Of a DNA stretch of 64,000 nt, positions 33,046 through 43,909 are shown piece by piece. The DNA is from Hofstenia miamia (Eukaryota > Xenacoelomorpha > Acoela): NCBI GenBank assembly GCA_004352715.1, contig SCFE01000007.1:1587377-1651376 (forward strand). The letters run 5' to 3'. Made by a program: the position numbers and the translations under genes. Below the pieces are notes generated by a model, which saw nothing but the letters and a program-made list of their open reading frames with translations, was not told the DNA's origin and did not search any database. Position 1 is the first letter of the stretch, and each line of letters begins with the position of its first letter.

Positions 33046-33812
33046 NNNNNNNNNNNNNNNNNNNNNNNNNNNNNNNNNNNNNNNNNNNNNNNNNNNNNNN
33101 NNNNNNNNNNNNNNNNNNNNNNNNNNNNNNNNNNNNNNNNNNNNNNNNNNNNNNNNNNNNNNNNNNNNNNNNNNNNNNNNNNNNNNNNNNNNNNNNNNNN
33201 NNNNNNNNNNNNNNNNNNNNNNNNNNNNNNNNNNNNNNNNNNNNNNNNNNNNNNNNNNNNNNNNNNNNNNNNNNNNNNNNNNNNNNNNNNNNNNNNNNNN
33301 NNNNNNNNNNNNNNNNNNNNNNNNNNNNNNNNNNNNNNNNNNNNNNNNNNNNNNNNNNNNNNNNNNNNNNNNNNNNNNNNNNNNNNNNNNNNNNNNNNNN
33401 NNNNNNNNNNNNNNNNNNNNNNNNNNNNNNNNNNNNNNNNNNNNNNNNNNNNNNNNNNNNNNNNNNNNNNNNNNNNNNNNNNNNNNNNNNNNNNNNNNNN
33501 NNNNNNNNNNNNNNNNNNNNNNNNNNNNNNNNNNNNNNNNNNNNNNNNNNNNNNNNNNNNNNNNNNNNNNNNNNNNNNNNNNNNNNNNNNNNNNNNNNNN
33601 NNNNNNNNNNNNNNNNNNNNNNNNNNNNNNNNNNNNNNNNNNNNNNNNNNNNNNNNNNNNNNNNNNNNNNNNNNNNNNNNNNNNNNNNNNNNNNNNNNNN
33701 NNNNNNNNNNNNNNNNNNNNNNNNNNNNNNNNNNNNNNNNNNNNNNNNNNNNNNNNNNNNNNNNNNNNNNNNNNNNNNNNNNNNNNNNNNNNNNNNNNNN
33801 NNNNNNNNNNNN
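33046..33812. other. Assembly gap (767 N) in a (TA)n microsatellite
   Basis: TATATATAT on both sides; the microsatellite probably caused the break. Confidence 0.99.
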
Positions 33813-35258
33813 ATATATATATATATATATATATATCGTTCTTTATTTACTTCTCAGCCTATATATGTCGCTTTGTTGAAATTTCATATATAGTCTCGCT
33901 TTTTATAAAATTTGCCAAAATTTTTTCTTCTTAGAAATATACTTTTGTAAATTTATTCATTATTTAAGTATGAAAGCTACCTTAGAATAGCTTTAAAACA
34001 TATTGTGAGTATTAAAGTTCATAATATAGACTATGTGAAAAATTTTTGAACTATTTGAAGTTGCTTTAATTATAATATTCGTACCAGAGTTGTAATTGGG
34101 CCTTGATATCATATCCGGTCACTTTGCAATATAGTCCAAACCCATCCCTAACCAGTAATATCTAAAATCATTACAAGAAAATTTGTTTGTAAATAAACAA
34201 ATTAAACCATGTAATTGAAATTATAGCGAAATGAAAATTACTTTGTATCAATTTTTTTATTTATAAATACTCATTTGAACAAATAATTGAAATAATATTC
34301 TAAAATATCAAAGCAAGAAAAGAAAATATTAATACAATTTTTTGAAATAAGAGTTCTATATAATTGCAATATTAAATGAAGGCATATGTCTTAAATCTCC
34401 TATTAGGTTGTTGTTTCAAAATGGGTTCTAGCAGAAAACCTATCACAAAAAATATGTTAGTGAAAATTTGTTAAAATGCAGCAGAATTTTTTCAAACGTA
34501 TTACGAAAATAATTTAATTTCGCCTTAATACATAGCTTGTATATAAATTTGAAATTTTAAGTATTATGAATTTTGTATTTTACATCGTATAAATATGATC
34601 AAATGTAATAACGATTTGCTTCCCATTGTAAAAATTGGTGCCTTTGTTTATATTGAACGAAATGCACAACGCTATGATGGACTATTACAAATGTCGAAAT
34701 AGTATTCAATAAAAATATATATTATTCAATATTATACTCAGAAACTGAAAATATTTAACTTTAAGTCAGTTAAATTTAACTATTGGATAAAGCTGTGTTT
34801 AGTAGCAAAGTTTTAGACACCTGCCTTAAAAATAAAGGCTTTGTTTACAAATATCTATAATGTTTGTTTCAATTTATCTTCAATATCCTATATTTGTTTG
34901 TATCTATGCATATGATACATATTTACAAACTGTACACACTCACAAATATACACATACTACAAAATGTGCTACAATAAATATTTAAAAACACAGATATTTA
35001 CAATTTATGATGAACGAAATGTTGTGGGCCTACATGCATATGTCTTAGTTTAATACAAAAAGTTTAACCGAATTTGAGCTTAAATACCACTCCTTGATAT
35101 TATTATAAATTAGAGTGGATGGTAAAAAATGAAATACTAGAGTATAAAATTGAGGAAAAGAAGTCTAAAAAATTACTAAGCTTATAAATTCATGCGCACT
35201 GCGTTAATGCGCACTTTGCAGCACTAGAGGGAGTAAATAGTATCCTTTCAAAAAATAT
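33813..35258. other. Intergenic sequence upstream of the 598-residue gene
   Basis: AT-rich, no ORF recognised. Presumably contains the promoter of the gene at 35259, but no core element stands out. Confidence 0.45.
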
Positions 35259-37055
35259 TTGAAAATGATAACTAAGAAAACTTTAAAGTTTCTCTTAGTT
35301 TGCATTTTTGTTATTAATGGATATTTGCTGTTTACCAATATCAGTCTAAAGAGAAGATTCAATGCTATTCAACATAACTCTTCTTCTACGCTATTGAAAT
35401 TTCTCCAAGAAATGTGTTTAAGAAAGCGTTCAACAGTTGCAATTATGTATCAAACAGATCCATATTCAATATGCTTTTCAACGAATAGTTTTTTATATGT
35501 TCATGCAATGAATGCTATCACTACAGACTTAGAAGATGATCTCAATATAATTATAAGGTTTCTAAAGGAAAATGACTGCATAGAAAAAGTTATAGTGCTG
35601 AGGTCTGAATCAATGGTGACGAGGAATGCTTCTCTCTTAGAAGAAATGATAAATGCACCAAACATTCAAAATAACATGATCCTAAATTATGAAGAAGAGC
35701 AAATAGGGTTATCAACTGTACTACAATGTTTCTATTTGGATGGTCTGTGTAACACCTGCAAAATGCTACAGCCTTATGTAACATGTCAACACACTCCTGC
35801 CATCATACAATATTTATTTCATTCCAACAGAGACATTATAAACGGCCAACCATCTCTTACAATTGGATTTCAGAAATTGGATCATAGTACAATATTAAAA
35901 AGTGATTTTGTGATTTTGAAATCAGGCCTCAAGAAAAAACAATTTCTAATTACTTATCATAGTCCATTGTATGGCATGAAAAATACATTTGACTTTGAGG
36001 TTGTTCTTAACCATAAAATCATTTCAAGTTTCAATGTTTATGATGTTTGTGAAACACCATCATACAGAAATCGTACTGTAGAAGAAGTTTTCTACAATCC
36101 TCCAAAAAATGACTACCCTCAAAACTTTAGCCCTTTGGATAATGAAAGTTTTGCATGTAACTTGTCAAAACAGTTTTCGGAAATTAAACTTGGATTTCAG
36201 CCAACATCTAGGTTTTTGTTGGTTATAGAAATGAGGTATCATGAATTTTACCAAAGACTCATAGAGGTTTTTGAAATGTTATACAGACCCTTCTTTAAGC
36301 ATATGATATACTGCGGACCATATACAACACACAATAGTCTGTTTAATGGTCTGTCACATTTAGAAAAAAGTAAGAATAACAGAGGCACAACTTCTTATGA
36401 ATGTATTATTCAAGCCATAAGATGCGGATATGACGTAGAAGGTTACATATTACTAAGTGATGATACAATATTACAGTACTGGAATTTTGAAAAACTAAAT
36501 GTTTTTGGTTTATACATGCAGAATGGCTTAAGAAGAATTCCATTTAGTAGAAATAAGGATGAATGGTATCATTGGAATGTCAATCATGGAATCCGAGCCT
36601 TAAGATCAGCCATAGCTTTCCTACAGCACCAAAGTGATGTAGAAATCAAGCGTTTTCTGGCCATGTATTATGAAAACATGCAGAAAACTGCTGTCCAATC
36701 ATATGCCGACTTTGTATATCTTCCAAATAAGTATAGCTCAGGGTACATGAAAGTAGGTGAAATTTTAGTGAACTGTGATGTGTATATGGAGATAGCAACT
36801 GCCTTTATATTTCATGGCCTTGAAAAATTTGATGTCATTGAGCACGATGAGAAGGGCATATTTTATCAAACAGCTTCTTCCGTTGGAATCACAGAAGAAC
36901 ATGCTGCACACCTCAATTATAAAAATGTTGTATTTCATCCTATTAAATACTCGAAAGTGAAGGATTCTACTTCAATATATTCAAAGATCTTCTGCAAATT
37001 TCTTAATCATCTTCAAACATTTCTAATTCAGCAGACAGCCACCTCCTGCAGCTAA
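35259..37055 (+). CDS. Type II membrane protein with a DD...WN motif, glycosyltransferase-like
   Basis: A single uninterrupted 598-codon frame. Residues 1-8 are basic and 9-27 form one hydrophobic segment (LKFLLVCIFVINGYLLF), a signal anchor as in Golgi enzymes. The rest is a soluble lumenal-type domain with several Cys and NxS/T sites (N40 among them). GYILLSDDTILQYWNF places D401-D402 six residues before W408. An acidic pair in this setting resembles the metal/nucleotide-sugar motif of STELLO/DUF288-like proteins, but I am not sure of the family. The gene is intronless, unlike the carrier, which may mean retroposition. Met1 was chosen; Met3 is possible. AATAAA at 37208 and 37368 could serve as polyadenylation signals. 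Confidence 0.8.
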   Translation: MKMITKKTLKFLLVCIFVINGYLLFTNISLKRRFNAIQHNSSSTLLKFLQEMCLRKRSTVAIMYQTDPYSICFSTNSFLYVHAMNAITTDLEDDLNIIIRFLKENDCIEKVIVLRSESMVTRNASLLEEMINAPNIQNNMILNYEEEQIGLSTVLQCFYLDGLCNTCKMLQPYVTCQHTPAIIQYLFHSNRDIINGQPSLTIGFQKLDHSTILKSDFVILKSGLKKKQFLITYHSPLYGMKNTFDFEVVLNHKIISSFNVYDVCETPSYRNRTVEEVFYNPPKNDYPQNFSPLDNESFACNLSKQFSEIKLGFQPTSRFLLVIEMRYHEFYQRLIEVFEMLYRPFFKHMIYCGPYTTHNSLFNGLSHLEKSKNNRGTTSYECIIQAIRCGYDVEGYILLSDDTILQYWNFEKLNVFGLYMQNGLRRIPFSRNKDEWYHWNVNHGIRALRSAIAFLQHQSDVEIKRFLAMYYENMQKTAVQSYADFVYLPNKYSSGYMKVGEILVNCDVYMEIATAFIFHGLEKFDVIEHDEKGIFYQTASSVGITEEHAAHLNYKNVVFHPIKYSKVKDSTSIYSKIFCKFLNHLQTFLIQQTATSCS

Positions 37056-38104
37056 AATTTATATTTTTTAAAAGAACATTCCCAGAAATTTATTCATACT
37101 GTTAAAAAGGGCACATAAAATATAAAGTTTCAATTTTATGTATATAAGCTTGAATTTCAAATTACTATTTGAATTTTAACTCGCACATCATAATATAGAC
37201 AATAATTAATAAAATATTTAAAAATTATTATGCAAAAAATTAATCTATATGTGGAACAAAATGAATCAGTCTAATGCGGACTTCTTAAATTTTTCATAGT
37301 AACCAATCATCACTGTTATTTAATAATTTGTGAACTTTATAATTCATGTCACGAATAGAAATAGTATAATAAAGCGATTTAATTTCATTGAACTAGTTTT
37401 ATAATACGTTATCAGTTAATTTGCATAATTCCGATAAATAGATATATGAGTTTTTTTATGTCCATTCCGAAACGCTACCCATGTACTTTCTCAAAAAATT
37501 GCCCCTGCCCACAGCCATTACAAGAAATTTAAACAGTGCCATGTGACGTCAGCAAATAACTAGTGAAAGTGCGGCGTAGATTATGCACTATGCTTAACTG
37601 TAAGTGAAAGAGGTTTTTTACAAATTTATATATCTTAAAATTAATAGATTATCTAGCTCATCATCAATTGTTTAAACGCTATTGGTTTACTATGCAATGC
37701 AAAAAAAATTTGTTTGTAGCCATAGTTGTTCACCCGTCAAAATTTTGCAAAAAAATTTATCCCATATGTCAATTTATAAAGGGAAAAATGAAGTAGATGC
37801 AATTGAATATAATTTCATGAAAATGTCAACACGCGAATGTTCAAATACATCATCAATTCTAATTGGTTAATGCTAATACTATAAAATAATGCAAAGATCA
37901 TATCTATATCATTTGAATTTCTCACGTCAATTTTGCATTTAATGAATTTAAGAGGTAAGTTAAGTAGGGCGAACAAGGGAAATACCTTAAATTATATAAT
38001 ATTGAAGAGGATCAAGACAAATTTTTTCTGGCAATGTGTGTAATAGACGCATTTAAATTATATTTTTCAAAATATATATTAAATTTGATATAGATTATAT
38101 ATAT
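37056..38104 (+). other. 3' UTR and downstream sequence of the 598-residue gene
   Basis: AATAAA occurs at 37208-37213 and 37368-37373, both plausible poly(A) signals on the gene's strand. No other gene recognised; ends in a TA run at the gap. Confidence 0.5.
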
Positions 38105-38929
38105 NNNNNNNNNNNNNNNNNNNNNNNNNNNNNNNNNNNNNNNNNNNNNNNNNNNNNNNNNNNNNNNNNNNNNNNNNNNNNNNNNNNNNNNNNNNNNNNN
38201 NNNNNNNNNNNNNNNNNNNNNNNNNNNNNNNNNNNNNNNNNNNNNNNNNNNNNNNNNNNNNNNNNNNNNNNNNNNNNNNNNNNNNNNNNNNNNNNNNNNN
38301 NNNNNNNNNNNNNNNNNNNNNNNNNNNNNNNNNNNNNNNNNNNNNNNNNNNNNNNNNNNNNNNNNNNNNNNNNNNNNNNNNNNNNNNNNNNNNNNNNNNN
38401 NNNNNNNNNNNNNNNNNNNNNNNNNNNNNNNNNNNNNNNNNNNNNNNNNNNNNNNNNNNNNNNNNNNNNNNNNNNNNNNNNNNNNNNNNNNNNNNNNNNN
38501 NNNNNNNNNNNNNNNNNNNNNNNNNNNNNNNNNNNNNNNNNNNNNNNNNNNNNNNNNNNNNNNNNNNNNNNNNNNNNNNNNNNNNNNNNNNNNNNNNNNN
38601 NNNNNNNNNNNNNNNNNNNNNNNNNNNNNNNNNNNNNNNNNNNNNNNNNNNNNNNNNNNNNNNNNNNNNNNNNNNNNNNNNNNNNNNNNNNNNNNNNNNN
38701 NNNNNNNNNNNNNNNNNNNNNNNNNNNNNNNNNNNNNNNNNNNNNNNNNNNNNNNNNNNNNNNNNNNNNNNNNNNNNNNNNNNNNNNNNNNNNNNNNNNN
38801 NNNNNNNNNNNNNNNNNNNNNNNNNNNNNNNNNNNNNNNNNNNNNNNNNNNNNNNNNNNNNNNNNNNNNNNNNNNNNNNNNNNNNNNNNNNNNNNNNNNN
38901 NNNNNNNNNNNNNNNNNNNNNNNNNNNNN
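38105..38929. other. Assembly gap (825 N)
   Basis: Begins in (AT)n; removes the 3' end of the family B LINE. Confidence 0.99.
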
Positions 38930-39075
38930 TTAAATGTTTAAAAAACCTATAAACTAACACATGACCAAAATATTTACAAAACGATTTAAATATGCAATAT
39001 TAATTAAAGGGCAGTTTTAAAAGTAATTTGACCATGCGTTGAGTTTATTATCTATGCCCCATAATGTTTGCCTAC

Positions 39076-39874
39076 TTAATAGAATTGTTTTATTTTTTTC
39101 TTGAAGTGCTTATATTTTGTCTCCCATTTTATATCAATACTTAAATCATTCCAGAAGATTGAACATTTAAAAGAAAATGAATCTTGACGATTATTGATGC
39201 TAAAAAGTGTTTTACTACTTTTATTGATTTTGATGTAATTATTAAGAAAACTTAATGAACTTAACTCATGGATAAATTTGTGAATCATACATAAAGATTG
39301 ATACTGAATAAAGTAATTCGGGGCCAAAATGTTATATGATGATCTTAATTGCGTTATGGATTCATGTTTTTCAATATAATTAAGCGTTCTAAATGCCCAG
39401 TTAAACATTTTGCTAATGATGAACGTTTTTGCGATGTGAGATTTTGAAAAAGAAATGCACTGTAATTAAATTTACTTAAGACAAATGAATGAATTAGTTC
39501 TACATGCGACGATTTCCCTACATGCCGCAAATGGTACAAATATTTTATTACACATGCCATCTTTTTTAATTTGTTGGAGAAGAAATTATCAAATTTTAAG
39601 TCACTGTCTATTAATACACCTAGATAGTTTACACATTTACTTTGACTAATTTCGTTATCACAAACATTAATTTTAATATTTTCAGTAAGCCTTTGTTGTT
39701 GTTTAGATGGAAAGATGATAAATTGAGTTTTGTCAGAATTGTTTATTACGGTTGAAATATGTTACGAGGTTTCCAATATCTTTTGTCAAATGCTTAGTTG
39801 CCTCAAAGAGATTTTTTGCGCATTGGTAAATAGTTCCATTTGTCAAGAATTTTGAAATATCATTTACGTATAAT
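39076..39874 (-). pseudogene. Family B ORF2, C-terminal part
   Basis: Two overlapping frames. One (39560-39354) reads VIKYLYHLRHVGKSSHVELI and SKFNYSAFLFQNL. The other (39408-39076) reads MFNWAFRTLNYIEKHES to FKKKIKQFY. These match the post-polymerase region of CR1-like LINEs. A frameshift joins them; the part nearer 39874 has stops and lacks the YADD catalytic block. Confidence 0.8.
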
Positions 39875-40096
39875 CAAGGGCGCAACCAAGGGGGGTCCAA
39901 GGGGGTCCGAAACCCCCGTTGCCTTGTCGCAATGCCGCAAGGCGCCTAATTGTTTCTTGTAGAAAGTGCCTAAATTCATATGATTCAAATAAATGATCGA
40001 TAAAAACTGTTTATAATTATTTTGTAACTAGCCTATATATTTTTGCTCCTTTTTTCAGCTGGACCCCCCGTAAATCATAGGCTACTTGCGTGCCTG
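39875..40096. mobile_element. 222-bp MITE inserted in the LINE reverse transcriptase, 5-bp target duplication
   Basis: CAAGGGCGCAACCAAGG on the left and the inverted CAGGCACGCAAGTAGCC on the right, with ATAAT directly repeated on both sides (39870-39874 and 40097-40101). Removing the element and one ATAAT restores the conserved GPILFALYVND reading of motif B on the minus strand, confirming the borders. Ends starting CARGG with a 5-bp duplication could fit a hAT-like or related group; not assigned. Confidence 0.88.
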
Positions 40097-40099
40097 ATA

Positions 40100-40697
40100 A
40101 TGCAAATAGAATGGGTCCTAATATAGTTCCTTGGGGCACACCAAGATTTGTAGTAGGATACTCTGAAAAAATATGGTCGATTTTTACTCGCTGTTTTTGC
40201 GAGTTTCCTGCATTTAAACTGAAACCTTGTCGCCTTAACTTTTGTTTTAAAATATCGAAATTCATTGAGTTAAATGCTTTACTTAAATCAAGTAAGGCCA
40301 CTGCTGTGAACAAATTTTGATTTGTATTTATTTAAATCTTTTCTGTGATTGATAAAATCGCATCAGATGTACTGAAATTAGGTCGTAATCCAAACTGATT
40401 ACTTAATAAAATTTTATTGTCATTAATAAACTTGTACATTTGTGCAGCTAGAAGTTTTTCAAATATTTTTGAGAAAGGGTGTGTTAAGCTAATCGGTCGA
40501 TAGTTCATGGGATCTAGTGGTTCTCCTTTTTTATATAACGGTGATTGCTTTAAAAGCGCAGGAAAGTCATTATATATAATACTTTGGTTAAATGCTACAA
40601 GTAGGTATTCACCAAAAATATAAAAATATTTTTTAATTATCCAAAACGGTATGTTGCTGGATCCACAAGGTTTATTAGTATCTAGTTTATTTATCAT
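40100..40697 (-). pseudogene. Family B ORF2, reverse-transcriptase fingers and palm
   Basis: The frame from 40697 has DTNKPCGSSNIPFWIIKK, then DPMNYRPISLTHPFSKIFEK and QFGLRPNFSTSDAILSI. After a frame change, VALLDLSKAFNSMNFDIL (motif A, with the catalytic D) and NLGVPQGTILGPILFAL (motif B) follow before the MITE. It is the most intact part of this copy. Confidence 0.88.
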
Positions 40698-41253
40698 GAT
40701 AGGAAATTAAGTTGAAATGAAACTGTTCCCTTCTTATAACAGTTTGTTGAGATGAAAAGTTTCCATTTTCTTCGAATTTAAAATTGAATTTACCCATATT
40801 TTCAAAATTTCTGTTTAAAATATTTGTGATATCCTTTTTATTTTTGTACGTCCTATTATCATGCTTTATTTCTTCAATGTGAATATTTAGCCCTTTAGTT
40901 TTGCCAATGCTTTTATTAAGAAAATTTTGGTTAGATTTTTTAAGAGTTTGAAGTAATCCTTTACCTTAGTTTCGTAACTAGATTTGCGGCTCTTTTTAAT
41001 TAATTGCTTAGCGTGCTCCTAATTAGTCCAATTAAGATTGATTGGATCCGATTTCGCTAGTTCAGAGAGCTTATTTTTCTTAATTATCTGTCAGAATCAC
41101 GCAGTTGGTTAATCACTGGCCTTAATTCAGTGCTAATAAATTTGGTTCGCAGCGGCGCTACTTGGTTTAAGGCTTTGGTGATTTCACGCGTGATAAATTT
41201 CAACATTCTATCGACATTATTAATAGTGTAGATTAGATCAAAGCATATGTTCT
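40698..41253 (-). pseudogene. Family B ORF2 linker, degraded
   Basis: The region between endonuclease and reverse transcriptase has stops in every minus frame, with scattered LINE-like words. No other gene. Confidence 0.6.
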
Positions 41254-42114
41254 TCAAAAGGTCGATATATTTTGATTATTAAAATTGTTAAAATTCTTAG
41301 AATAAACAACCTTCCTAGTTTTTGTTCCAAACTTATGGTTACTAACATAAACGCAAAGATTGTGATCACTAAATGATTCAAACATATATGTTTTGTCTTT
41401 ATTAAGACTATCGGATAAAAAATAGTCAATTAAATTAGAAAATCTCGTTGGATTGGTCTTATTAATAATTTGAAAACCGAAAATATCACAAATATGATCA
41501 ATTCGCTTGGATTCAACAGAATTTAAGTAATTGGAATTAAAATCCCCTAAGATATTAACAAATTTATTCTCAAGAATGGCATAGTCAATTTCTTCAATTT
41601 TGTGGTTATAAAATTCAGAGATAAAATTTTTATATGGATTATAGCAAATGTTTATGAGCTCGTTATTGTAGGAATTTGAGAAAGATTCTAATTCAATCCA
41701 CATAGTTTCGAATATTTCATGATTCAATTCTAAATCTTCTCTCCGTTTTGATTTTAAATATTTGGGAATTAGTATCATTAAACCGTCACCCCGTTCAGAT
41801 CTATTTTTAAAATAAATATCAAAGTAGCTAGAATTAGTATTATATAATGTTGTCAGACTAGCAGAATCGTTTAACCAGGTTTCAGTAAAAACAAATATTG
41901 CGTTAGTTCCGATTTTATATACCATTTTCATAAATTCATTGCGATTTCCACTAAGACTTCTCGCGTTCATATCAATGATTTTAAAGTTAGCTTTGAATTT
42001 GCTGAGTGCATTATTAATTCTATTTGTTGGCGCTGGGTTACTTTCAATATCTCCAGAAATAATTAGCCGAAATTTTAAAAAGGATTTTAAATGATTACCT
42101 AGTAAATAATACAA
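41254..42114 (-). pseudogene. Family B ORF2, AP-endonuclease domain
   Basis: A frame of 286 codons, numbered from a TTG at 42114, with DMNARSLSGN (49-58), FTETWLN (75-81), LGDFNSNYLN near 189-198, LIDYFL near 227-232 and SFSDHNLC near 244-251. These are the catalytic blocks of APE-type LINE endonucleases and look intact. The frame opens upstream of 42114 without an ATG, like that of family A, and carries a 2A-like motif at residues 21-29. Confidence 0.88.
42028..42054 (-). other. Degenerate 2A-like motif (GDIESNPAP)
   Basis: The ORF2 leader reads FRLIISGDIESNPAP. Relative to the 2A consensus D(V/I)ExNPGP, the invariant Gly before the final Pro is Ala. That Gly-Pro bond is the skip site, so this copy should not skip. 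The ancestral family probably carried a good motif. Confidence 0.75.
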
Positions 42115-42170
42115 TTTGATTGCATATAATAATTTGAATACACTTTTGTAGTTTTCGTGGAGTTAAATTT

Positions 42171-42260
42171 GAATTTTTTTAGGAATTTATGTATGGTTAT
42201 ATCAAACTGCCCTTTAATGAATATAGTAACAATACATGTAATTATACTATACCAAAATCT
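42171..42260 (+). other. Possible LINE 3' UTR scrap
   Basis: AAACTGCCCTTTAAT at about 42203 also occurs in the family B 3' UTR (about 29336 and 39010), here on the plus strand. Very short. Confidence 0.3.
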
Positions 42261-42268
42261 GCACCTGA

Positions 42269-42269
<1 letters not shown>

Positions 42270-42306
<37 letters not shown>

Positions 42307-42329
42307 TATATATATATATATATATATAT
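42270..42329. repeat. (AAT)n then (AT)n microsatellite
   Basis: Pure AAT run followed by a TA run. Its right flank is shared with the TAA microsatellite at 62436. Confidence 0.95.
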
Positions 42330-42372
42330 TAAGTCCTCTGTACATAAAGTCAATATACAAATAACGTGTTAA
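42330..42372. repeat. Dispersed repeat adjoining the TAA microsatellite
   Basis: AAGTCCTCTGTACATAAAGT and the next 25 bp down to GTGTTAAG recur at about 62457-62497 as TCCTCTGTATATATAATCAC to GTGTTAAG. On the minus strand both would be element ends carrying an (ATT)n tail. Confidence 0.7.
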
Positions 42373-42849
42373 GCACTTTCTGCTTCATTTACTAATTTTG
42401 GTTGTTGGAATTGATTAAGTTTTTTGGAAATTTGAATAATGGATTTTTCCTAATTTCAAATATATAATTACAATTCTTCTAAAGTGATTAATTAGTTTTT
42501 CTTCCATAAGTTGAGGTGGCAATTTATTCTATAGGTCAATACAAAAATTTGTAAAAAAGTTCTTTATCATTTTCTTCAATAAAAATTTGTTCTTAAGTAT
42601 ATTTTAGTTGGTATTTTGTCTCGTGCTTTCAATTTAAAAAATGTTTCTGGAGATTTTAGCTTTTGTAAGTATTCTCATAAGAACAAATAATTATTTTCTT
42701 TGATGGTAACTTGCGTTTTTTTCACAGATGGTGTTGATAATCCAATTTTAAATTCTTTCTAGTTTGATCTGCATTTAATTATTGAGAGTTATTAATATAC
42801 AGGCTGAATATTGGTAATGAATTGATATATAGGATGTTATTGAAACAAT

Positions 42850-43720
42850 TTTCCAATTAATAGGTAAAAACCTTTGAAGCATAGATAGTGTCTTGATTCT
42901 TTGTATCATTTTCTTGACTCGTTTTCAAATGTTTACTTATTATCAAAGAGATTTCCTTAGTATTATATTTGGTCTCGTTTATGTTTAACATTAATTTTTC
43001 ATTCTTGCTAAAACTATTTGACACCATAAATGTAGTTTTATCAACATTTAACTTCACTTTATATTTTAAGGCATTATATTGCATTTTGAAGTGCATTTAA
43101 TAAATCAAAATAGCTGTTTGAATACAGCAGGTTGTCATCAGCATATTGGACGTATTTTATATTTTGATTAAAATTGATGTCATTTACATAAAGATTTAAT
43201 ATCATTGGTCCTAAAAATGAACCTTATGGTATTCCTTTATTAATTTTAGGTTAATTAGAGATTTCATTGTTTACTTTTATGTAATGTTGCCAATTAGTTA
43301 AATATGGGGTTATTAGCTTAGTTGCATATTCATTAAAGTGTATATATACTTTAATTTTTATTAGTATTTCATGATGTATTGAATTAAATGCTTTAGAGGC
43401 CTTATGATAAGATGTAAACACTAACAGAAATTAAAACGGCATAGCCCATTGGTGCAATTTTCTATTTTGTATTGTTCTTGGTACAGTTTATTGACGCATT
43501 CATATTTGCTATCGGTTCGGTATAATTATATATTGTCAAAGTAATTTGAATAAAGATTTCTTCTTCTTCTTCTACCTCTTTTATCAATGTGATTTTTCCA
43601 AACGTCTAATATAAAAATCAATGCATTATTCGTAGAAAAATTTTTTCTGAAATCAAATTGTAAGGATCTTGTTATTCGATATCTTTCGATATGTTCATTC
43701 TATCTCTCATAAATCATTTG
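42850..43720 (-). pseudogene. Another LINE reverse-transcriptase relic
   Basis: Minus-strand words in order: LQFDFRKNFSTNNALIF (about 43660), ASKAFNSIHHEIL (about 43390), GSFLGPMILNLYVNDI (about 43210), KYVQYADDNLLYS (about 43150) and KLNVDKTTFMVSNS (about 43030). YADD is intact, but stops and shifts are frequent. A short insertion lies at 43430-43575. Divergent from families A and B. Confidence 0.8.
43430..43575 (+). mobile_element. Short insertion ending in (TTC)n, probably SINE or truncated LINE end
   Basis: Non-coding block between motif A debris and the FRKNFST block of the LINE relic, ending GATTTCTTCTTCTTCTTC on the plus strand. Neither an A nor a B box seen. Borders approximate. Confidence 0.4.
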
Positions 43721-43909
43721 ATGACACATTCACTTGCAAACGAAGTTATAAAAACAGCACGGATAAAATCAATACCAATAAATACATTTTGGCTTATATG
43801 CAACAAATTTGCAGGACAAATTAGATCAACATTTCCTAACGGGCGTATTTTCATGAATCAAATCATTTGACAAATGAGTAATAAATACATATAACAAATA
43901 TCTGGTAAT

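Larger units (their letters stand above)
38930..42170 (-). mobile_element. Family B LINE (CR1/L2-like), decayed
   Basis: Minus strand: endonuclease (42114-41254), linker debris, reverse transcriptase (40697-40100, continuing left of a MITE), C-terminal domain (39560-39076) and a 3' UTR cut by the gap. No ORF1 is visible upstream. Frames are broken in several places, and the YADD block is missing between a YVNDISKFLTNG-like segment and TIYQCAKN. Its 3' end nevertheless matches the fragment at 29121-29420 very closely, so the family was active late. Confidence 0.88.

Noticed and set aside
42099-42372. Frames rich in Ile/Tyr on both strands
   Set aside because: Translation of (AAT)n and (AT)n microsatellite, not protein.
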